Shown here: positions 27,713 through 33,962 of the stretch, piece by piece | Position numbering within the stretch: the first letter of the stretch is position 1 | Layout of the letters: every line of letters begins with the position of its first letter | DNA from: a virus | IMG/VR virus record: IMGVR_UViG_3300042883_001344 | Span: 1-33,962 of that record | Length of the DNA: 33,962 bases | Direction: 5' to 3' (one strand) | The notes under the pieces: generated by a model | What the model saw: the letters and a program-made list of their open reading frames with translations, nothing else | What the model was told of the DNA's origin: nothing | Databases searched by the model: none | Program-made: the position numbers and the translations under genes

Positions 27713-27713
27713 C
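27707..27713 (+). other. Candidate +1 frameshift site (TTT TAG C)
   Basis: Reading the 117-aa frame, Phe codon TTT (27707-27709) is followed by the stop TAG. Slipping forward one base keeps a perfect UUU pairing (27708-27710) and makes AGC the next codon, entering the lysin frame. This is the same logic as the prfB-type +1 site (P-site slip at a stop followed by C). An AAGGCGG element lies at 27691-27697, farther upstream than the prfB stimulator. The same effect would result if the true sequence had three T residues instead of four, so a homopolymer sequence error is a real alternative. Confidence 0.42.
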
Positions 27714-27761
27714 CAAATAGTAGCTAGTGGTTCCCTTGGGAAACAATCCCTTGGATACAAC

Positions 27762-30023
27762 TTGCCAAATGTACTTAGTGGATTATCTGATAGCCTAGGG
27801 CCAGATGGCTCTCCCCATACTGCTACAGCCGGTAGCTTTGATCCGACTACAGCATCATCTGGTGCAGGGGCAGAAGTAACAATAGTTAGCGAATTAAGCG
27901 CTAAGGAAAAAGAAATTTTTGACGATAGATTAAAACAAGTTGTTGCTACTGGAATTGTTAACGATGTTAATCAATTAGTCTTTACCTTTAGAGCTACTGA
28001 TTCAGCTAAAATAGGTTCCACTTCAACAATATACCTTACTGCATCTAAGGGAGTTAATGGCAATAGTAACCCTATACTAAATACTGACCAAAGCTATTGG
28101 TCAGGTATAGATGGGAAAACAGCATATACCTGTGCCTCAATGGTAGAACTTCTATTGTGTTTGGGCTCTAGCGGATCAGGGCTATATGCAAGAGGGAGTT
28201 TAGGTGTTACTAATGGCTTTACTGGTGCAGCCCAAGGAAATATGGCAGATCAGGGTGGTATATCGGATCATACATTTGGTAGAGCTTTTGATATAACTAT
28301 GGTTGGCAAATCTGCTTTAGACGCAGTTAATCTGTCTGGCAAAAATTTAGATAATTATAGAATTGCTTTTGATATACTTTTATCTAAACTTAGAACTATT
28401 CCAGAATATCTTCACCCTGACTTAATCGTAATCCATGATCAACTCGTAACTGAATATGGAATAGGAAATGGATTTGAAGGTGACTTCAAGGGAACCAACG
28501 CTGCGTTAATAATAAAAAATTATCCTGAGTTAAGTAGAATAAATTTTACCGGAGATGCAGGCCATAGAGATCATATACATATGTCTTTTGGCCCAGCAAG
28601 AGCTGGTTCATATAAAAGCTGGCAAGATGCAGCAAGTGACTCTTCTGGTGGAGAAGACCCAGACAGCGATGCTGTTTTTGATGAAACGACATTAGATATT
28701 TCTGAACTTGGACAAAGTTTTGCTACTACTGGAGTTGCATTAAAAAATAAAAATGCACTCTACAGAGCATTAGTTAATTATGGTGGCTACAGTCCAGAGG
28801 CAGCTGCTATATGGATGTGCGTTGCTGAACGAGAAAGTCTTTTTAGTCCTGGTGGCTTTAATGGTAAGGTCAATGGAAGTGGTGGAACTCCACCTGGGAG
28901 TGGAGACTATTCTATTGGTCTTTGGCAAGTAAACTTTTATGGCACACCGAGCCTACTGACTTCAAACCTAGTTCTAGCTAGTTTAGATTCAACAAAGAAA
29001 AAAGTAATAAAAGAAAATGGTCTTGGCTATAAACTAATCGACAAAGATTGGTTAGCTAATGGCACAAAAGATCAAACCACGGCTATAGCTAAAATGAAAG
29101 AATGGTATAAGGTCAATCCTAAAAAGCCAAATGAAGAAGGAATTAGTGAAGGAAAAGTTCATTCTGACTCAAGACTATGGAACGCTCTAACTCAAATATT
29201 CTTGCTATCAAAAATAACTGACGATAGAAAAGATATGTGGATGTGGTGGAATTGGGGAGAATATCCTGGAGGTCCAGCTTCAGGTTGGCTAGCTAAACTT
29301 AAATTCCAAACAGCAGTAAACTATTATGTTGCCAACAACCCAGGAAAAACGGCAGAAAACCTTAAGACGTGGGTAAAGAAAAAGGGAACAGACATGAACC
29401 TCAACTCATCTAAGAAGTATTTAGACAGATGGTTACAGGGATATGTATTTAAGATCAATGGCGACGTACTTGAAAGGCCTACTAGTAGTGTAGAAGGAGT
29501 CCCTAAGTTTAGTAAAACAGAAATTAAAGAAGCTGCAATCTGGTTGAGAACTAATAGAATGAACGCATGGGAAAAAAGAAATGGAAAAGCTTTTGGTTGT
29601 GAAGGTTTCATTAGTAGACTTAGCGCTGGACTAGGACTTTATGGCCCAGCTAATCAAGATCTATTCGAAAAAGAATGGACTCCACAAGAATGGAACAACG
29701 CAGATAGACCACCCTCCAATCTAACTAGCCACGACAGTGCACAATCTCACTATGATGCAATAAAAAATCGCACATCTTTTTATGGTCCACTTACAGCTTA
29801 TGGGATAGCTCCTCCAGCTGGATATCTAGTATTTTGGACAGGTGGCACTGGGGCAAATACAAACTACGGTCACATAGGTATATCATTAGGTGACGGAACT
29901 TTCATAGACCAAAATGACCTTAAGAATAGTTACAGCAATAGCATAACTACACCAAAGCTAATTGGCGATCCGACTTGGCCGGGAAGTGCGTACACATACA
30001 GAGGATCTTCTCCAACTTGGTAA
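27762..30023 (+). CDS. Tail lysin with three peptidoglycan-active domains (753 aa)
   Basis: It digests the host wall during injection. Domain 1 (about 120-285) is M15-peptidase-like: SDHTFGRAFDI (168-178) gives the H170/D177 pair and GHRDHIHMSF supplies H271/H273, the expected zinc ligands. Domain 2 (about 325-530) is lysozyme/transglycosylase-like, with AERES (catalytic Glu candidate E356 or E358) and GDYSIGLWQVN (381-391). Domain 3 (about 585-750) is NlpC/P60-like, with the Cys in GCEGFI (C613) and the His in YGHIGISLG (H704). The first legal start in this frame is TTG 27762, with only a weak GGA upstream. The frame is open back to 27693 and encodes plausible protein, so translation may enter from the 117-aa gene by +1 frameshifting. 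Confidence 0.85.
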   Translation: MPNVLSGLSDSLGPDGSPHTATAGSFDPTTASSGAGAEVTIVSELSAKEKEIFDDRLKQVVATGIVNDVNQLVFTFRATDSAKIGSTSTIYLTASKGVNGNSNPILNTDQSYWSGIDGKTAYTCASMVELLLCLGSSGSGLYARGSLGVTNGFTGAAQGNMADQGGISDHTFGRAFDITMVGKSALDAVNLSGKNLDNYRIAFDILLSKLRTIPEYLHPDLIVIHDQLVTEYGIGNGFEGDFKGTNAALIIKNYPELSRINFTGDAGHRDHIHMSFGPARAGSYKSWQDAASDSSGGEDPDSDAVFDETTLDISELGQSFATTGVALKNKNALYRALVNYGGYSPEAAAIWMCVAERESLFSPGGFNGKVNGSGGTPPGSGDYSIGLWQVNFYGTPSLLTSNLVLASLDSTKKKVIKENGLGYKLIDKDWLANGTKDQTTAIAKMKEWYKVNPKKPNEEGISEGKVHSDSRLWNALTQIFLLSKITDDRKDMWMWWNWGEYPGGPASGWLAKLKFQTAVNYYVANNPGKTAENLKTWVKKKGTDMNLNSSKKYLDRWLQGYVFKINGDVLERPTSSVEGVPKFSKTEIKEAAIWLRTNRMNAWEKRNGKAFGCEGFISRLSAGLGLYGPANQDLFEKEWTPQEWNNADRPPSNLTSHDSAQSHYDAIKNRTSFYGPLTAYGIAPPAGYLVFWTGGTGANTNYGHIGISLGDGTFIDQNDLKNSYSNSITTPKLIGDPTWPGSAYTYRGSSPTW

Positions 30024-30033
30024 AGGAAATATT

Positions 30034-30267
30034 ATGGCTATAAATTATCCAAAATTTGATAAAAAAATAGATGAGCAAATCCAGTCAGCTCATATGCAAA
30101 GAGCTAAGACAAGGATGGGGACAGTTGCTCAGTACAACAAGCATACCAATACAGCAGTAATTATATTGGAATCAAATTATTCAGATACTATTGGTGGTAT
30201 AATTAAAGATGTATCTTGTCCAATAGTATACCGGATTGCAAATGGTATCTCCAGAACCAGGAGATAG
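30034..30267 (+). CDS. OB-fold-like baseplate protein, N-terminal part (frame broken)
   Basis: ATG 30034 is preceded by AAAGGAA (30022-30028). Residues 28-66 (MGTVAQYNKHTNTAVIILES, then CPIVY) read like the start of the OB-fold domain of gp5/gpV-type baseplate spike or hub-adjacent proteins. After Tyr66 this frame degenerates into RIANGISRTRR and stops at 30265-30267. The +1 frame gives GLQMVSPEPGDRCIVGF directly after Tyr66, the continuation expected for the fold (PEPGxxxxVxF). Removing one C of CC at 30231-30232 restores a single 120-residue protein. Its place between lysin and gp25-like genes suits a hub/spike OB domain. Confidence 0.72.
   Translation: MAINYPKFDKKIDEQIQSAHMQRAKTRMGTVAQYNKHTNTAVIILESNYSDTIGGIIKDVSCPIVYRIANGISRTRR
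30229..30235 (+). other. Inferred +1 frame junction (TAC C GGA)
   Basis: The best protein-level join leaves the first frame after TAC (Tyr, 30229-30231), skips C30232 and resumes at GGA (30233). This yields CPIVYGLQMVSPEPGDRC across the junction. The A-site codon in the original frame is CGG, a codon I see seldom in these AGA-rich genes, so pausing at a hungry codon could promote slippage. A duplicated C in the sequence explains it equally well. There is no stop codon or clear stimulator at the site. Confidence 0.45.
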
Positions 30268-30397
30268 ATGCATAGTGGGGTTCAAGGACGATAACGAAAG
30301 ATATGCATATATAATTAGTTTTGTAAATGACTTTTATAATGGCAGAAGTACGAATATGAATATAGCCAATACCGGCATACCTAGGTTTATGATTTAA
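30233..30397 (+). CDS. OB-fold-like baseplate protein, C-terminal part in the +1 frame
   Basis: This frame is open from 30227 to TAA 30395-30397. Its in-frame ATG at 30242 would give only 51 residues, with no good ribosome binding site. The sequence MVSPEPGDRCIVGFKDDN followed by RYAYIISFVNDFYN is plainly coding and completes the OB fold begun at 30034. The stop is one base before the next gene's ATG (30399), as expected for the true gene end in this tightly packed operon. Without this segment there would be an unexplained 131-nt gap. Production of the whole protein needs a +1 shift around TAC-CGG (30229-30234) or a corrected base. Confidence 0.75.
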   Translation, partial: GLQMVSPEPGDRCIVGFKDDNERYAYIISFVNDFYNGRSTNMNIANTGIPRFMI

Positions 30398-30398
30398 A

Positions 30399-31061
30399 AT
30401 GGCAGTTAATAGAGATATATTAAATAATGCAGAAACTGCAAACCCAGGCTATTTTGATGAAGCTTTTGAGTTGGAGAGAAGAAATACTTTTTCCAGAAGA
30501 GAAGTTGGACTAACCCACCCTGACACTTCTTCTTTTATTAAATTAAATGATAAGGGTGAAATTGAGATATTTGCAGGGGAAGAAATAGGGATTATAATAA
30601 GCCCAGCAACTGGGACTATATCGTTATTTGCAGACATAGTTAAGGTATATACTAAAGAAGATTCTGGCCTTAGGTGGAATAATAAGAGCTTTAACTACGC
30701 TGGGGATTCTTACAATGAGCCATCTTTAGTCACTACTGAGGTTAAAGAAATAAATCCAGGCTTTAACTATGCAGATTATTACCTAGATGCAGTAGATCAA
30801 TTTGATCAGACAGATAATTCTAGCAATAACATAGTTACTATAAATGGAGAATTTGCTTTTAGGGCTAACAAAAATGATACTTTTGGCACAGGGATATCTA
30901 CCAATAGCCCAAGTTCTATAAGCCAAAACGACCTATCTCTACTTAAGGATTATGCGTTGACCAATAGCCAGGATAAATTAAATTATATGAAAACATTATT
31001 AGAATCTGGTTTTACATTTGATCAAGCTGCGGAAAAAACAGTGAGGGATAAAGGTGTCTGA
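30399..31061 (+). CDS. Baseplate protein upstream of gp25-like gene (220 aa)
   Basis: Probably a baseplate hub or spike-associated protein, judged by its position between the OB-fold and gp25-like genes. Residues about 37-85 (GLTHPDTSSFIKLNDKGEIE, then FAGEEIGIIISPATGTISLF) form alternating beta strands of a kind I recall in a baseplate protein found at this locus in large myoviruses. The C-terminal third is Asn/Ser/Asp-rich, then ends in a short helix (about 185-215). ATG 30399 starts one base after the previous TAA; the nearest Shine-Dalgarno (TAGG) is about 13 nt away, suggesting coupling. The 3' end overlaps the next gene by 8 nt. No catalytic motif is visible. Confidence 0.62.
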   Translation: MAVNRDILNNAETANPGYFDEAFELERRNTFSRREVGLTHPDTSSFIKLNDKGEIEIFAGEEIGIIISPATGTISLFADIVKVYTKEDSGLRWNNKSFNYAGDSYNEPSLVTTEVKEINPGFNYADYYLDAVDQFDQTDNSSNNIVTINGEFAFRANKNDTFGTGISTNSPSSISQNDLSLLKDYALTNSQDKLNYMKTLLESGFTFDQAAEKTVRDKGV

Positions 31062-31434
31062 TTTATTCCTAACCCTAGATGGGGACTTGGCTATCAATGG
31101 CAATAAGGACATTGGCATGGTCCAGTCCTCTAAGCAGAATGATGTACAGCAAATTTACATCAGGCTAATGACTGAACCGGGTGATTTCTATTCCTACCCT
31201 ACCCTTGGCGTAGATCTGTCAAGGCTCTATGGCATGGCTCAATCAGCAGAAACTGGAGAACTTGGCAAGCAGCTAATTCGTACAGCTTTAGAAAGAGAAA
31301 ATATCTTTAGGGGAAAGAATATATCCATCAATGCAGTTCCAATAAGCAGGGATGTAATTAGGTTTGATGTACATATCTTAAGTGGATCTAACCAACCAGT
31401 AACTCTTAGCATCAAACAAAACTTGGGAGCATAA
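31054..31434 (+). CDS. gp25-like baseplate wedge protein (126 aa)
   Basis: It matches the T4 gp25 / gpW-type wedge family in length and layout. The N-terminal strand LFLTLDGDLAINGNKDIGMV is followed by NDVQQIYIRLMTEPGDFYSYPTLGVDL (residues about 29-54, given in outline), in which the R-L-x-T-x-x-G-x-x-x-x-x-P-x-x-G core is characteristic. A C-terminal IRFDVHI strand completes the fold. In T4 gp25 nucleates sheath polymerisation on the baseplate wedge, and its presence is the best evidence for a contractile tail here. The start is GTG 31054, with GAGGG at 31043-31047. The gene overlaps the 220-aa gene by 8 nt and its TAA abuts the next ATG. Confidence 0.9.
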   Translation: MSDLFLTLDGDLAINGNKDIGMVQSSKQNDVQQIYIRLMTEPGDFYSYPTLGVDLSRLYGMAQSAETGELGKQLIRTALERENIFRGKNISINAVPISRDVIRFDVHILSGSNQPVTLSIKQNLGA

Positions 31435-32604
31435 ATGCCTACTATTAATACTAAAACTAGAGAAGAAATCGTTACCAGAATACTAGGTGCATTAGAAAAA
31501 AACGCTAATATCACTGCCACTTCTCCTGGTTCTATTGCAAGAGCTTTTGCTGAGTCATTTGGGGCAGAGATGTTTTACCTGTATGAATCATTTAAGGAAG
31601 CAATAAACCAAACCAATTTGTCAACAGCTTCAGGTAGATCATTGGACCTAATAGGGGAACTATATAATGTTCAAAGAAAGACTATATCAGATCAATTAGT
31701 ATTCGATAGATCTACAGCCAATATAGAATTCTTTTTAGATATAGCTAGTTCTGGCGATATTATTATTCCAAAGGGAACTTTAGTCTATAATGATGTAGGA
31801 TCCTTCTCCTCTGCTCAGTACTCATATACCCTAGTGGGGGATGTTGTTATTCTTTCCGGATCGACTAAGGCATATGGTGCAGTCCAGCCAAACTTCCAGT
31901 CTAATGACTACGTTGCTTCAGTGGGTTCTTTGACTCGACATAACTACATATCGCCTGCGGCGTCGCTGGTATTCTGCTCAAACCCTAAAGAGATATATCC
32001 AGTTTTAAATTCTGAATCAGATGATAATTACAGAAGAAGAATTATTTCTTCAGTTAAGATAAATGCAACAGGAACTGCTGAAGCTTTAAGGTTTGCAGCC
32101 CTTTCGGTTAAAGGTGTTAAGGACGTAAAGATAAGGGAAGCTTCTTATGGGCTTGGTTCTTGCGACGTTATTATTGTTCCAGAGGTAGCGGGTAATATTG
32201 GGATGATCCCACAAACCGTGACCAACACCATAGCTCCTATTAGGCCAATTGGCATTAGAATGAACGTATCTATGGCAGAACCTATAGACTACTCGCTACA
32301 AGCCGTTATAACACTGCCCTATGGCACTGGAGAAAATCTTCGTTTAGGCGTAGAAAATCAAGCTATAATTTTTGTTAAAAGATATCTTAATTCACTAAGC
32401 ATTGGAGATAGCGTATCTATCCAAGAAATTGAAGCTAGAATTAGACTATCTTCTGATCTAGTTAAGTCTATCAATATAACAACCGCTTCTGCTAAAGGAG
32501 TTAACGTCAATAGAAAAGATTTTAAGCCTTCTTCCGAAAGACAATACATAGTAGCTGGCAATATTAACATTTCTTCTGTTATAATAGGTGTATCTAATTA
32601 CTAA
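31435..32604 (+). CDS. Baseplate J / gp47-like wedge protein (389 aa)
   Basis: It forms the baseplate wedge with the gp25-like protein. The N-terminal helical region (residues 5-80) ends in SGRSLDLIGELYNVQRK, the usual J-family element where the protein ends up listing a unique layer and then begins its first beta domain. A middle region includes SDDNYRRRI (about 197-205), the conserved segment followed by a helix (TGTAEALRFAALSVKGVKDV). The C-terminal domain, about 280-389, is alternating alpha/beta. The start is ATG 31435 with GGGAG at 31425-31429. The order gp25-like then J-like is the standard order in P2, Mu and many myoviruses. No odd features. Confidence 0.9.
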   Translation: MPTINTKTREEIVTRILGALEKNANITATSPGSIARAFAESFGAEMFYLYESFKEAINQTNLSTASGRSLDLIGELYNVQRKTISDQLVFDRSTANIEFFLDIASSGDIIIPKGTLVYNDVGSFSSAQYSYTLVGDVVILSGSTKAYGAVQPNFQSNDYVASVGSLTRHNYISPAASLVFCSNPKEIYPVLNSESDDNYRRRIISSVKINATGTAEALRFAALSVKGVKDVKIREASYGLGSCDVIIVPEVAGNIGMIPQTVTNTIAPIRPIGIRMNVSMAEPIDYSLQAVITLPYGTGENLRLGVENQAIIFVKRYLNSLSIGDSVSIQEIEARIRLSSDLVKSINITTASAKGVNVNRKDFKPSSERQYIVAGNINISSVIIGVSNY

Positions 32605-32618
32605 AGAAAGATGGTTAT

Positions 32619-33860
32619 ATGACCATGTCCGAAAAATATTTTTTGATCACAACCAACCACATAATCAAGGCACCTAACATGACGCAGGCTAAATTAGCCG
32701 TAGAGGGCGAGATGGATTTCTTGGGTGAAGTATTAAAGAACGATTCTCATTCAAAAGAAATACAAGCTGCAGAAGCATTTAAGTTTGCTGGATATAATAC
32801 AGCTTCTGAAATAGACGACGATGAACCCGATGCCTATGTCGACCTAGAGGATTCTCCAACTGAAGTTAATAGATTTGATTTCATTAGATCTGAGAATAAA
32901 AGATTGGCTAAATTAGCTGAAAAGAATAAGAACGTTAAGGATGAAGCCATACTGGCTGTCTACGAAGCAGCATACGATGCCTTCCTGGACTTTGAGCTTC
33001 CCCCTATAAAGCAGAACGTAATTACTTCAGGGAAATCTGGAGCAGGGGAAACTGCTGTTGCAGTTTTTGGAGACTGGCAGCTGGGAAAGGTAACCCCTAG
33101 TTACAACTCTGAAGTGCTTGGCAAGAGAATAGAAGCCTATGCAGACAAGCTAGTAGAGATCACTAATATCCAAAGAACTCATCATCCAGTAGATAATCTT
33201 CACGTTTGGCTCTTGGGAGATATCGTTGAGGGGGAAGAAATATTCCCAGGGCAAAGTCACTTAATTGACTCAGGTTTGTATAGACAAGTTGGAGTTAATG
33301 GCCCTGAAATTCTTGGCAATTTCCTCAGAACTGCCCTTCAGAACTTCAAGCATGTTCATGTTACTGGGGTCATAGGTAATCATGGGGCTGTTGGCGGAAG
33401 AGCCAGAAAGCAGCATGACCCCGAGACCAATATGGACAGACTTCTCTATAAGATTGTTGAATTGATATTCAAGGACGAGCCTAGAATTACCTTTAATATT
33501 CCAGACGGCAAGGGTGAGAGAAACTTCTATGCAGTAGACACCATTGGTAGCTACAGCTCCCTGCTTATTCATGGCGATCAAATGCCTGCACCAAGCGCTT
33601 CCTATGGTTACTATAAAAAGGTAATGGGATGGAAAGATGGTGCTATCCCGGAGCATTTTGAAGATGTATTTATGGGGCATTACCACCAGCAGGTGAAGAT
33701 GACTATAGGTAGTAGTCTTTTGAGAATTTCTGGTTCTCCAGAAAGTCACAACACCTATGCTCAAGAGTATTTCTCCTCCATGAGTAGACCATGTCAGCAC
33801 TTAATGTTTGTCCACCCAGATAATGGAGTTACTTCAGAGTACTCAATCTGGCTAGACTAA
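32619..33860 (+). CDS. Calcineurin-like metallophosphoesterase (413 aa)
   Basis: It is a predicted two-metal phosphoesterase or nuclease of the SbcD/Mre11-like superfamily. Motifs occur in order: GDWQLGK (151-157; the usual D-x-H is D-W-Q here), LLGDIVEGE (198-206), GNHG (253-256), a lone HGD (318-320) and GHYHQ (353-357). The first 145 residues are an acidic and helical extension that I cannot assign. D-x-Q in motif I is something I recall from phage members of this family, so it is probably not inactivating. ATG 32619 follows AAAGAAAG; ATG 32625 is a possible alternative. It is the only gene here without an obvious virion role and may act in DNA metabolism or ejection, which the sequence does not decide. 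Confidence 0.85.
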   Translation: MTMSEKYFLITTNHIIKAPNMTQAKLAVEGEMDFLGEVLKNDSHSKEIQAAEAFKFAGYNTASEIDDDEPDAYVDLEDSPTEVNRFDFIRSENKRLAKLAEKNKNVKDEAILAVYEAAYDAFLDFELPPIKQNVITSGKSGAGETAVAVFGDWQLGKVTPSYNSEVLGKRIEAYADKLVEITNIQRTHHPVDNLHVWLLGDIVEGEEIFPGQSHLIDSGLYRQVGVNGPEILGNFLRTALQNFKHVHVTGVIGNHGAVGGRARKQHDPETNMDRLLYKIVELIFKDEPRITFNIPDGKGERNFYAVDTIGSYSSLLIHGDQMPAPSASYGYYKKVMGWKDGAIPEHFEDVFMGHYHQQVKMTIGSSLLRISGSPESHNTYAQEYFSSMSRPCQHLMFVHPDNGVTSEYSIWLD

Positions 33861-33879
33861 CCTCGAAAGGCATCTGTAG

Positions 33880-33962
33880 ATGAAACAATATATATTAGCC
33901 TTAAGAAGTCTTGACTTTATTAAGTCTGGTAAGAGTTGGTCTACTGGATCTATCGACTTATA
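33880..33962 (+). CDS. Start of a further gene (partial)
   Basis: ATG 33880 is preceded by GAAAGG at 33865-33870 with 9-nt spacing, and the frame stays open for 27 codons to the window edge. The visible N-terminus begins MKQYILALRSLDF and continues with a polar Ser/Gly/Lys stretch. Too little is visible to suggest a product. It lies 19 nt after the phosphoesterase stop and is probably in the same operon. Confidence 0.6.
   Translation, partial: MKQYILALRSLDFIKSGKSWSTGSIDL

Noticed and set aside
27731-27754. Repeat TCCCTTGG twice with small hairpins as a regulatory site upstream of the lysin
   Set aside because: The spacing is 15 nt, an exact number of codons, and in the lysin frame it encodes SLGKQSLG. 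Coding repetition explains it as well as regulation does.
33270-33800. 176-codon open frame on the minus strand
   Set aside because: It lies wholly inside the metallophosphoesterase, whose motifs GNH, HGD and GHYH are clear on the + strand. The minus-strand product shows no recognisable motif and no ribosome binding site context.
1-33962. tRNA genes, CRISPR arrays, insertion sequences, attachment sites
   Set aside because: No cloverleaf-like gene, regularly spaced repeat array, transposase or flanking direct repeat was seen. The window is filled by coding sequence with no gene-free stretch over 300 bases.

Overview
This window is part of the tail and baseplate module of a large, AT-rich tailed bacteriophage with a contractile (myovirus-type) tail. 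All genes lie on the + strand, almost without gaps, and many stops and starts abut or overlap (TAATG at 872-876 and 9798-9802; TAAATG at 2490-2495, 15124-15129 and 31432-31437). The contractile-tail assignment rests on a T4 gp25-like wedge protein, a baseplate J/gp47-like protein, and a gp27/gpD-like hub feeding a cell-wall-degrading tip protein. I cannot name the host. The three peptidoglycan-active folds in the tail lysin show that a peptidoglycan wall has to be breached, but do not settle Gram type. Arg is mostly AGA and Leu often TTA, which suits a low-GC phage; one gene (1983-2492) departs from this.

Layout. 1-54 is the 3' end of an upstream gene, followed by a strong intrinsic terminator (79-118). 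134-1908 holds two virion proteins that share a tail-tube-like motif pattern. A candidate promoter (1919-1947) precedes two paralogous, abutting tail-assembly-chaperone candidates (1983-3122). Two very long proteins follow (2220 aa at 3138-9800, 1620 aa at 9800-14662), the probable tape measure and a second tail-length-scale protein. A small Ser/Asn-rich protein (14674-15126) leads into a 4079-residue giant (15127-27366). This giant holds duplicated tube-like domains, a hub region, two hydrophobic Gly/Ala-rich segments and, near its C-terminus, a staphylococcal-nuclease-like domain whose two halves are separated by an insertion of about 215 residues.

Next come a 117-aa protein and a 753-aa tail lysin with M15-peptidase-like, lysozyme/transglycosylase-like and NlpC/P60-like domains (27359-30023). 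They are followed by an OB-fold-like baseplate protein split by a +1 frameshift (30034-30397), a 220-aa baseplate protein, the gp25-like protein and the J-like protein. A calcineurin-like metallophosphoesterase (32619-33860) and the start of one further gene (33880 onward) close the window.

How the parts work together: the chaperones would coat the tape measure while tube protein polymerises. The hub, OB-fold and lysin proteins form the puncturing and wall-digesting tip. The gp25 and J proteins build the wedges that trigger contraction. The least ordinary features are the nuclease fold built into a giant hub protein and two nearby reading-frame breaks (near 27707-27713 and 30229-30235), both repaired by a +1 shift. 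Those breaks are either recoding or single-base sequence errors; the sequence alone cannot decide.
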